Shown here piece after piece: positions 7,245 through 12,616 of a stretch of DNA of 15,164 nucleotides. Under the pieces are notes generated by a model that saw nothing but the letters and a program-made list of their open reading frames with translations, did not search any database and was not told the origin of the DNA. Position numbers and translations under genes: made by a program. This DNA is from Deltaproteobacteria bacterium (GTDB lineage Bacteria > Desulfobacterota > Desulfarculia > Adiutricales > Adiutricaceae). Numbering within the stretch: the stretch's first letter is position 1; each line of letters begins with the position of its first letter. Where the stretch lies: the NCBI GenBank assembly GCA_031278795.1, contig JAITJT010000091.1:1-15164 (forward strand), read 5' to 3'.

Positions 7245-7381
7245 TCCCACCCCATGATATACGCAAAACTAAAAGAGCTAAGTTTAAATAGATTTGGGAA
7301 ACAAAAGAAGAAAAAAATAAACAAGGAATAAATATAAAGATGAAATCTCTCTTTCTACGCTGATATTTCAGTGATTTTTTT
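7245..7381 (+). ncRNA. predicted small RNA (about 135 nt) under FNR-type control
   Basis: A perfect -10 box and the hairpin with T7 at 7358-7381 bracket a transcript of about 135 bases. The 5' end carries TCCCACCCC (7245-7253), a C-run that stands out in AT-rich DNA and could pair with G-rich ribosome binding sites, as regulatory RNAs often do. An ATG at 7254 opens a 25-codon frame ending at TAA 7331. It encodes a very basic peptide (a run of QKKKK near its end), but no ribosome binding site precedes it, so an RNA product is favoured. No known RNA family is recognised. Everything rests on promoter, box and terminator placement. Confidence 0.35.
7358..7381 (+). terminator. small intrinsic terminator of the predicted sRNA
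   Basis: CGCTGA (7358-7363) pairs with TCAGTG (7368-7373), with one G-U pair, around the loop TATT. The stem is followed by A and seven Ts (7375-7381). The stem is short but the T-run is good. On the opposite strand there is no T-run, so the direction is rightward. Confidence 0.5.
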
Positions 7382-7702
7382 AAGTTGATGGCCCTATCTT
7401 ATACCATAGCTCTGTATAAGCGAAAATCTCCTCTTTAAATTTACCAAAAAATTTCTTGGCACACGATGTCTTAAAAAAAAACTCTTTTAGGTAAATAATG
7501 ATTAGTGAAATATTTCAAAAAATAAAGAAGCTTCTTAATTTTGGGGGGAGTGTTTAAACTATACACGGCAAAAAAATTCCATAAATACAGAAAAAACCAC
7601 CACATATGGGATAAAAACGTTATAATCACGTATTGAAATGATAGCATCCTGAAAACGTAGTTGCGTGATACATAAGTGATAAGGCATAAATATTATTTTT
7701 TC

Positions 7703-7762
7703 CATAGAGATGAGCATAGCGCTGACCATAGCGCTGACCATAGAGCTGACCATAGTACTGAG
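7703..7762. repeat. five-unit 12-bp tandem repeat
   Basis: The consensus CATAGCGCTGAC is repeated head to tail: units start at 7703, 7715, 7727, 7739 and 7751. Units two and three are identical, and the others differ by one to four bases. Each unit contains an AGCGCT-like palindrome. A minus-strand open frame runs through it as a tetrapeptide repeat (V-S-A-M), but that frame has no ribosome binding site. The repeat could be iteron-like binding sites or slippage product. Confidence 0.9.
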
Positions 7763-8507
7763 AAATTTTTGCGGCGCCTGGGTATAATTTTTAAAAATTT
7801 TCGCCACAAGGAAACACTTGAGTTAAGGAAACGCTAAAATTTAATGATTAAAGCCTCTTAATATTTCTAGACTATCGCATGATTTCTAGAAGGTATTGGT
7901 AATTTAAAAAGACAAAAAATAAAATGCTTAGAAGTCTAAAAATTTCAAATGAACTATTTCGAATTTTGCCTCTAAATTACGAAAACAAAAAAGGGAAAGC
8001 CCGAAACTAATAAACATTTCAGAAAAAGCCTTTTCCTCATGCGTCTCTCCGCCTAAGATAAATAATTGATAGAGGATTCCTCTGGGGCGTAAAAACACTT
8101 TTTGGAGTACGCAGTTTTTGGTCACGCATTATATGCATAAGTTTTAAGACATTCCCAGATCTAGTTATATTTCAGAAATTGTGTCTTATTAATGTGCTCG
8201 TAGCTTAGGTACTTATTAGGACTTATGCACTTTACATTTTGCCCTTTCCATAGATTCGTCTAAAAAATATCTAGAGGAATAATTGCTAAAACTAGTTCTG
8301 GAAATTTTAAAAAAATTATTTCTAGGCATATTGCTCTTTGCCTTCTCTTAGCGCAACTATGATAAGCCCCTAAATAATTGTCAAAAAGAGAGCAACAATT
8401 AAGTGTCAGCGTTTCCACCCAAACGTTCCCCCGGCGTTTCCATATGGGTATAAGCCAAAAATGCCAAACAGTCGCCTGAAGGAAAGATACTTTTATTACA
8501 CTTTAGC

Positions 8508-8549
8508 TCCTTTCCCCCTTTCCCCCTTTCCCCCTTTCCCACCTTTCCA
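8508..8549. repeat. period-8 C-rich array; G-quadruplex motif on minus strand
   Basis: Three identical TTTCCCCC units (8511-8518, 8519-8526, 8527-8534) are followed by degenerate ones (TTTCCCAC, TTTCCAC). On the minus strand this gives three G5 tracts and one G3 tract separated by AAA, a textbook intramolecular G-quadruplex pattern with short loops. The period is 8, like the unrelated array at the left edge of the window. Confidence 0.9.
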
Positions 8550-8720
8550 CGCAGGGTGATTCCCGCAACACTTGATGCTAAGTTCAAGGCGAGCTCTTTC
8601 AAAGCAGTCCCAAGAGGCAGCCCTTGTTCATAATTTATCGATTAACGATATTATTTACAAAACTATTGCAAGCCCCCCTAGGATATTTCTACAGAGTCTT
8701 TGAGAAAGGTAGAGCGAAAT

Positions 8721-8747
8721 AAAAAAATCCGCGACATAAAGCCCCGG
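8721..8747 (-). terminator. intrinsic terminator after tRNA-Arg
   Basis: On the minus strand CCGGGGC (8747-8741) pairs with GTCGCGG (8735-8729) around TTTAT, with one G-G mismatch and one G-U pair. The stem is followed by A and seven Ts (8728-8721). It lies 35 bases past the tRNA CCA end in the tRNA's direction. Confidence 0.7.
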
Positions 8748-8781
8748 CATTTAGTTATATTTAGAATTTAAACACTATATA

Positions 8782-8857
8782 TGGCGCGCCAGGAAGGACT
8801 CGAACCTTCAACCTTCAGCTTAGAAGGCTGTTGCTCTATCCATTGAGCTACTGGCGC
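8782..8857 (-). tRNA. tRNA-Arg (anticodon UCU)
   Basis: Read on the minus strand, the 76-base cloverleaf is complete. The acceptor GCGCCAG pairs perfectly with CTGGCGC, the discriminator is G, and the CCA end is encoded. The D-arm is GCTC/GAGC, the anticodon loop CTTCTAA with anticodon TCT, a five-base variable region follows, and the T-arm GAAGG/CCTTC encloses TTCGAGT. The anticodon stem ACAGC/GCTGA leaves an A-A mismatch at positions 27-43, a mild oddity. It decodes AGA and AGG, and AGG is common in the genes around it, so it is not a rare-codon tRNA here. The lipoprotein stop codon lies only ten bases before the 5' end, which suggests the tRNA is cut from a longer transcript by RNase P. 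Confidence 0.97.
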
Positions 8858-8867
8858 GAAGTTAAAA

Positions 8868-9416
8868 TCAATATTTAGTTAGTATAAAATCAACATGGCC
8901 AGGTGTTGCGGCCATTTCATGAAAAAACTTGATGATGCCCTGGGCCTGGGTGTACTTGGTAATGAGACCAATCTGGTTGATAGTCACCCCGTTTGCCAGG
9001 GCTTTTTTTGTGAGCTCCGGAAGGTTATCCGGGAAGGTGTAGAGGCTGATGCGCTTGTCGGTGACCTCACCCACGGTCAAAAAGACCCCCTTCTCGCCCT
9101 CGGGCTGGAACTGGATGATGAAGTGCCTATCGTCTAGCCTCTCCATGGAGATCTTCAATACAGCGTTCTTGTCGGTGCTCACGGCCGTGAAGCTGTTGGT
9201 GAACTTAGTGTCTTTGATGGTGAGGGTGGCCCCCTCCTCGTCCTTCCAGCGGCCGCTTAGCTTGGGGATGACGCCCTTTTCCAGGTCTCTTTCCTTTAAA
9301 AAGGGCCTGTTCATGGTGAGGAAACAGCCCGAGGCGAACGCCGTTAGCACCAAGGTAAGGATACACAGTTTCAGGGCCTTCTGGAGGCTATCTAAGCCAG
9401 TGGAAATCTTAGGCAT
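8868..9416 (-). CDS. small lipoprotein of unknown function
   Basis: This 182-residue protein has a basic start, a hydrophobic stretch (about 15-27), and a lipobox F-A-S-G-C with Cys31. It should be lipidated and anchored in a membrane facing the periplasm. The mature part begins with a short linker, then a segment resembling a small beta-rich domain (LSGRWKDEEGATLTIKDTKF, about 53-72) and further strands to the end. The wording is reminiscent of lipocalin-like or META-like small domains, but I cannot assign a family. Ribosome binding is weak: a G-run (complement of 9428-9433) lies 11 bases before the ATG. It follows dapB after 75 bases on the same strand, and the tRNA-Arg gene starts ten bases after its TGA. 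It is probably the last protein of the lysine cluster transcript. Confidence 0.85.
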   Translation of the reverse strand: MPKISTGLDSLQKALKLCILTLVLTAFASGCFLTMNRPFLKERDLEKGVIPKLSGRWKDEEGATLTIKDTKFTNSFTAVSTDKNAVLKISMERLDDRHFIIQFQPEGEKGVFLTVGEVTDKRISLYTFPDNLPELTKKALANGVTINQIGLITKYTQAQGIIKFFHEMAATPGHVDFILTKY

Positions 9417-9491
9417 CTTTCATAAATCCCCCCAAGCATCTTTAAGCCACTATCGATAAATATACCTATTCCTTAAAACTTCAAGCCCAAT

Positions 9492-10301
9492 CTAACTTCC
9501 CAGCACGTCTCCATAAGAGTAGTAGCCAGGCTCCCGAGTCGCAATCCACTTGGCGGCCTTGAGAGCCCCTTCGGCAAAGGCGTCCCGGGTCTGGGCCCGG
9601 TGGGTGAGCTCCAGAACCTCGCCGGGGCCCGCGAATATCACCGTGTGCTCGCCAATGATGTCACCTCCGCGGACGGCCATTATCCCTATCTCGTCTTTCC
9701 CCCTGGGGCCAGGGGTTCCGGATCTCCCGAATACATGGGCCTTGTCCGGATCCAGGCTGCGCGCCTTACATAGGGTCTCGTAGAGCTTCATGGCGGTGCC
9801 GCTGGGGGCGTCCTTCTTGCGGTTGTGGTGGGCCTCCACTATCTCAATGTCATAGGCGTCTCCTAGGCTTTCGGCGGCAAGGGAGGCCAGGCGGTAGAGG
9901 AGGTTGACCCCGGTGGACATGTTGGGGGCCACGAGTATGGCTAGCCTCTGGGAGGCCTCCCTTAGCTGGGTGCTAATGACATCGTCTATGGCTGTGACCC
10001 CAATGACCGCGGCAAGCCCCAGGACGTCCGCGTCCACTATGTTTTTGGATACTCCCATGGGGGAGGAAAAATCCAAATAGACCTTAGCCCCCTTGGCGGC
10101 CTCCGGAAAGCTTGCTGTTAGCTTGATTCCTAGAGTGCCTACTCCGCAAAGCTCACCTAGGTCCTTTCCCAAATCGGGCGAGTCCGGCCGCTCCAGGGCC
10201 CCCACCAGCTCCAAGTCTGGATCCTTGTGGATGAGCTCCATGAGGCGCCTACCCATGCGGCCGGCGGCCCCGGCCACCATGATCTTAGTTTTATCGGCCA
10301 T
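9492..10301 (-). CDS. dapB: 4-hydroxy-tetrahydrodipicolinate reductase
   Basis: This 269-residue cytosolic enzyme reduces the DapA product to tetrahydrodipicolinate with NAD(P)H, in the lysine and diaminopimelate pathway. The N-terminal Rossmann fold shows VAGAAGRMG (9-17), the nucleotide-binding GxxGxxG. The substrate domain carries the family signature EAHHNRKKDAPSGTA (156-170): His158-His159 are the expected catalytic histidine pair, Lys163 the proton donor, and the SGTA loop binds substrate carboxylate. Length is normal. Its ATG shares one base with the TGA of dapA (TGATG), a sign of translational coupling. Confidence 0.98.
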   Translation of the reverse strand: MADKTKIMVAGAAGRMGRRLMELIHKDPDLELVGALERPDSPDLGKDLGELCGVGTLGIKLTASFPEAAKGAKVYLDFSSPMGVSKNIVDADVLGLAAVIGVTAIDDVISTQLREASQRLAILVAPNMSTGVNLLYRLASLAAESLGDAYDIEIVEAHHNRKKDAPSGTAMKLYETLCKARSLDPDKAHVFGRSGTPGPRGKDEIGIMAVRGGDIIGEHTVIFAGPGEVLELTHRAQTRDAFAEGALKAAKWIATREPGYYSYGDVLGS

Positions 10302-11185
10302 CAGTTAAGTAAACCCCACTCTTTCACAACTTGAGTTATTTTCTGGCTAACAATCTCAGAGGGTGGAAGCAGAGGAAGGCGCATGTCCTTGGTCATGCTG
10401 CCGGTTAGGGACATGGCGTATTTTATGCCAATGGGATTGGTCTCCAAAAAGAGGGACCGGAAAAGTGGTAGCATCTTGAAAAATAGCGCCCTGGCCTCCA
10501 TGAGCTTCCCTTCCTTCCAGTTCTTCCATAACTCGGCCATGGGCCCGGGTATAAGATTGGCGGCGACGGATATTACGCCTTTCCCGCCCACGCTCCATAG
10601 GGGAAGAGAGAGCGCGTCGTCACCGGAGCTAACCAAAAAGTCCTCACCTGTTAGCTCAATTGTGCGAATCATCTTGTTGAGATCACCCGTGGCCTCCTTT
10701 ACCCCCACTATCTCAGGGATCTTAGCTAGCCTGGCGATAGTCTCCGGAAATATCTCAACCCCGCAGCGGCTGGGGATGTTGTAGAGGATTATGGGTAGAG
10801 GGGCTTCCTTGGCCACAGCGGCGAAGTGCTGATAGAGGCCCTCCTGGGTGGGCTTGTTGTAGTAAGGGGAAACTAAGAGTAGTCCGTCCACCCCGGCCAC
10901 TTTGGCGTCCTTGGAGAGGCCAATGGCCTCCAAGGTGGAGTTGGAGCCGGTTCCGGCTAAAACCGGAACCCTTCCCTTCACCTCGTCCACGGTCACCTCT
11001 ATCACCTTCTTGTGCTCCTCATGGCTCAAGGTGGGAGACTCCCCGGTGGTTCCGCAGGGAAGCACCGCGTTTACCCCACCATCAATTAGGTAGTTGATAT
11101 GCCGCCTCAGGGCGTCCTCGTCCACCAAGCCGTTTTTGAAGGGCGTGACCATGGCCGGTATTATTCCGGAAAAAAGTGAATTCAT
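10301..11185 (-). CDS. dapA: 4-hydroxy-tetrahydrodipicolinate synthase
   Basis: This 294-residue TIM-barrel lyase condenses pyruvate with aspartate semialdehyde, the committed step toward lysine and diaminopimelate. Key residues are visible. Lys163 in GVKEATGD forms the Schiff base. Thr46-Thr47 in CGTTGES, Tyr109 in SPYYNKP, and Tyr135 in ILYNIPSR make up the proton relay. Arg140 binds the carboxylate at the active-site entrance. GAGG (complement of 11195-11198) lies a few bases before the ATG and supports the start. Upstream is an unusually long, potentially structured leader of about 184 bases with its own -10 box, so dapA-dapB may be regulated separately from dapF. Lysine feedback cannot be judged from sequence alone. 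Confidence 0.98.
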   Translation of the reverse strand: MNSLFSGIIPAMVTPFKNGLVDEDALRRHINYLIDGGVNAVLPCGTTGESPTLSHEEHKKVIEVTVDEVKGRVPVLAGTGSNSTLEAIGLSKDAKVAGVDGLLLVSPYYNKPTQEGLYQHFAAVAKEAPLPIILYNIPSRCGVEIFPETIARLAKIPEIVGVKEATGDLNKMIRTIELTGEDFLVSSGDDALSLPLWSVGGKGVISVAANLIPGPMAELWKNWKEGKLMEARALFFKMLPLFRSLFLETNPIGIKYAMSLTGSMTKDMRLPLLPPSEIVSQKITQVVKEWGLLN

Positions 11186-11275
11186 GGAAAAAACCTCGGG
11201 GTATGGATCTTGTGTTTTAGCTTATATGTACCCTTTGAAGCCACAGAACCTGGAAATTATGAAGATGCCTTACGC

Positions 11276-11379
11276 TAATTTAAGAGACCGGAGAATTGTG
11301 TTAAGGACGCATGGGTGGAGAGTTCCCCTGTTAAGGTTTCGGGAACACCATACTTAAGTCTCCGGTCTCAGCTAAATTA
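11276..11379 (-). ncRNA. large nested palindrome, probable structured dapA leader or MITE-like element
   Basis: GAGACCGGAGA (11284-11294) and its exact complement TCTCCGGTCTC (11359-11369) form an 11-bp stem. Inside it nest TTAAG/CTTAA (11301-11305 with 11353-11357), ATGG.TG/CACCAT (11311-11317 with 11346-11351, one bulge), and GTTCCC/GGGAAC (11322-11327 with 11341-11346, sharing one base with the previous helix). Outside it TAATTTA/TAAATTA (11276-11282 with 11373-11379) extends the symmetry. Read leftward, a TATAAT at 11381-11376 would start transcription at 11369, the first base of the long stem. It lies in the untranslated region before dapA. I do not see the hallmarks of the lysine riboswitch. 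Alternatives are a cis-regulatory RNA, or a short inverted-repeat element that landed here. Confidence 0.5.
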
Positions 11380-11381
11380 TA
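11376..11381 (-). promoter_or_regulatory. -10 box of a predicted internal dapA promoter
   Basis: TATAAT on the minus strand (11381-11376) is a perfect -10 element. No good -35 box is seen at the right distance; TTGGAA is 20 bases upstream. With six bases of spacing the start would be 11369, exactly the first base of the 11-bp stem. That gives a leader of about 184 bases before the dapA ATG. Confidence 0.45.
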
Positions 11382-11429
11382 CCCTAAATCAAGGCTGAAA
11401 ATTCCAAAAATGACTCTGGGGGATTTTCC

Positions 11430-11461
11430 CTTCCACAAGGGCCCTCTGGCCCTTGTGGAAG
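11430..11461 (-). terminator. 14-bp perfect hairpin after dapF, without a T-run
   Basis: CTTCCACAAGGGCC (11430-11443) and GGCCCTTGTGGAAG (11448-11461) form a perfect 14-bp stem with a four-base loop, starting 26 bases past the dapF stop. Neither strand shows a T-run directly after the stem; leftward it continues with GGAAAATCC. It could stall or partly end transcription, or protect the dapF messenger 3' end. It separates dapF from the dapA leader. Confidence 0.6.
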
Positions 11462-11487
11462 ACAAAAGCCGCGAAATAAATAATAAA

Positions 11488-12330
11488 CTACTTCCTGGAA
11501 GGATCCTGCTTCAGGGCATCTTGACCCAAGGTGCCCGAGAAGATGAAGCGCACGGCCCCTTCCAGGTAGACCTCCTTGGGGTTATCGGCCTCTCCCACGA
11601 AACGCACCCTCAGCTCCTCACCGCCTCTGGTCTTACACAGTATGGAGTTCCCCTCCACGTAACCATTGGCCGCCGACAGAAGAGCCGAGGCGGTGACGCC
11701 GGTGCCGCAGGCAAAGGTCTCGTCCTCCACCCCTATCTCATAGGTGCGCACGTCAATTGTGTCTTTGTTGATTATCTTCACAAAGTCCACGTTGGCCCCG
11801 GGGCTAAAGGAGGGGTGCCGACGAATGAAACGCCCGTATTTGTACACATCCACCTTGTCCAGATCGTCCACCCAGGTGACCGCGTGGTTCACCCCGGTGT
11901 TTATGCGGTGGTAGGTCTGGGAGAAGCCGTCGATGTCTATCATGGCCACGCCGTCCGGGCGCCCTATCTTGGGAAGGCGCACGCTCACGTAGTCGCCATC
12001 CACCTTGGCCTTGATGTCTCCGGCCTTGGTCTTGAAGGTCATCTCGGCCGGGGCTATGTGGTTGTTGTGGGCCAAATGGGCCGCGCAGCGGCTGGCGTTT
12101 CCGCACATGTCCGCCTCCGACCCGTCGGAATTGAAAAAACGCACCGCGAAGTCCACGTCATTGGGGCCCTCGGATATGAAAACCACCCCGTCCGCCCCCA
12201 CGCCGTATTTTGGCCTGGATATGAGGCGGGCGAGTTTGGGGAGATCCTGCTCGGCCGGCTGGCTGTCCCAGGAGTCGATGATGACGAAATCATTACCGTG
12301 GCCGCTGTATTTAAAAAAGTTGATTGACAT
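11488..12330 (-). CDS. dapF: diaminopimelate epimerase
   Basis: This 280-residue PLP-independent epimerase converts LL- to meso-diaminopimelate using two cysteines. Both are present: Cys76 in MCGNASRC and Cys208 in ACGTGVTAS. The N-terminal FFKYSGHGNDFVIID (5-19) is the usual substrate-binding start, and GVGADGVV (43-50) and RFFNSDGSEADMCGN are typical. The first cysteine motif reads CGNA where most relatives have CGNG, a small change in the loop that caps the substrate carboxylate. AAGGG (complement of 12341-12345) lies ten bases before the ATG, a slightly long but acceptable ribosome binding site. The gene lies between lysA and dapA on the same strand but with about 290-300 bases of non-coding DNA on each side, so it is less tightly packed than dapA-dapB. 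Confidence 0.98.
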   Translation of the reverse strand: MSINFFKYSGHGNDFVIIDSWDSQPAEQDLPKLARLISRPKYGVGADGVVFISEGPNDVDFAVRFFNSDGSEADMCGNASRCAAHLAHNNHIAPAEMTFKTKAGDIKAKVDGDYVSVRLPKIGRPDGVAMIDIDGFSQTYHRINTGVNHAVTWVDDLDKVDVYKYGRFIRRHPSFSPGANVDFVKIINKDTIDVRTYEIGVEDETFACGTGVTASALLSAANGYVEGNSILCKTRGGEELRVRFVGEADNPKEVYLEGAVRFIFSGTLGQDALKQDPSRK

Positions 12331-12365
12331 AAATATTTAACCCTTCTAGCGAAAAAATCAATTAA

Positions 12366-12434
12366 GTTCAAAAATCAAAATAAAATGAAAAAGACCAAAA
12401 ACCAAAGGCCAAAGACAAAAGGCCAAAGAGCGAA
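12366..12434. repeat. degenerate period-7 repeat between lysA and dapF
   Basis: In register of seven the DNA reads gaccaaa, aaccaaa, ggccaaa, gacaaaa, ggccaaa from 12393 to 12427, with looser units (gttcaaa, aatcaaa) from 12366 on. AAGGCCAAAGA occurs twice, 14 bases apart. The plus strand is almost free of T here. Together with the arrays at 2-73 and 8508-8549 it shows that short-period repeats are tolerated in this genome's intergenic spaces. Confidence 0.7.
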
Positions 12435-12562
12435 AAAGAAAAATCCTAGACGAAAGTTTATGGAAAAATAAACAAAATACCACGAAATTAGTTAAAAATC
12501 AATCTTTTTTAGAGCTCCTTATATATAAAAGTGGATTGAAAATTGAAAATAGTAACAAAATA

Positions 12563-12600
12563 TGCCCTTGACAGAGGGCTCGCGCTCTCTCTCAAGGGCA
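12563..12600 (-). terminator. terminator after lysA
   Basis: TGCCCTTGACAGAG (12563-12576) pairs with CTCTCTCAAGGGCA (12587-12600) at 13 of 14 positions around a ten-base loop. On the minus strand the stem is followed by a T-rich tail (TATTTTGTTACTATTTT). It lies 16 bases past the lysA stop. It implies that dapF needs either read-through or its own promoter; a TATATA at about 12530-12540 on the minus strand is a weak candidate. Confidence 0.8.
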
Positions 12601-12616
12601 GAGTATATCCTTTTTA

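Larger units (their letters stand above)
6994..8720. other. 1.7-kb AT-rich stretch without a convincing protein gene
   Basis: Between the Crp/Fnr gene and the tRNA-Arg terminator the DNA is visibly much richer in A and T than the coding flanks. Open frames at 7,559-7,807, 7,928-8,125 and 8,399-8,602 (minus strand) lack ribosome binding sites. Two of them owe part of their length to tandem repeats, and their products resemble nothing I know. What the stretch does hold is listed separately: FNR-like boxes, a predicted small transcription unit, a 12-bp tandem repeat, and a C-rich period-8 array. Minor palindromes occur at 8071-8083 (AGAGGA-t-TCCTCT) and 8636-8650. No integrase, transposase or DnaA-box cluster was found. 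Its position at the 3' end of a tRNA gene would suit the decayed remains of an integrated element, but nothing proves this. Confidence 0.6.

Noticed and set aside
7559..7807. Minus-strand open frame of 82 codons with GTG start
   Set aside because: No ribosome binding site, AT-rich low-complexity composition, and the middle is the 12-bp tandem repeat translated as a tetrapeptide repeat.
7928..8125. Minus-strand open frame of 65 codons
   Set aside because: No ribosome binding site, no recognisable features, and a composition like the surrounding non-coding DNA.
8409..8442. GCGTTTCCA direct repeat (8409 and 8434) with a related ACGTTCCC between
   Set aside because: Considered as iterons, but only two exact copies with irregular spacing, and no replication gene nearby.
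8399..8602. Minus-strand open frame of 67 codons
   Set aside because: Starts with TTG without a ribosome binding site, and its glycine/lysine-rich part is just the G-rich microsatellite.
6994..8720. Replication origin in the AT-rich stretch
   Set aside because: No cluster of DnaA boxes (TTATCCACA-like) was found, and no origin-linked genes (dnaA, dnaN, gidA) are in the window.
8162..8762. 11-bp direct repeat TAGTTATATTT (8162-8172 and 8752-8762), one copy just past the tRNA
   Set aside because: Considered as an attachment-site pair, but an 11-base AT-only-like match in this much AT-rich DNA is expected by chance, and neither copy resembles the tRNA 3' end.
11284..11369. Fluoride, c-di-GMP or lysine riboswitch, or an integron attC site
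   Set aside because: A short AUGGUGUUC-like string recalls the fluoride class, but its other conserved parts are missing. The lysine and c-di-GMP cores are not visible, and the RYYYAAC/GTTRRRY ends of attC are absent.
11410..12327. Long plus-strand open frame (305 codons) opposite dapF
   Set aside because: It is the antisense shadow of a clearly conserved dapF gene, rich in His/Val/Gly as such shadows are.
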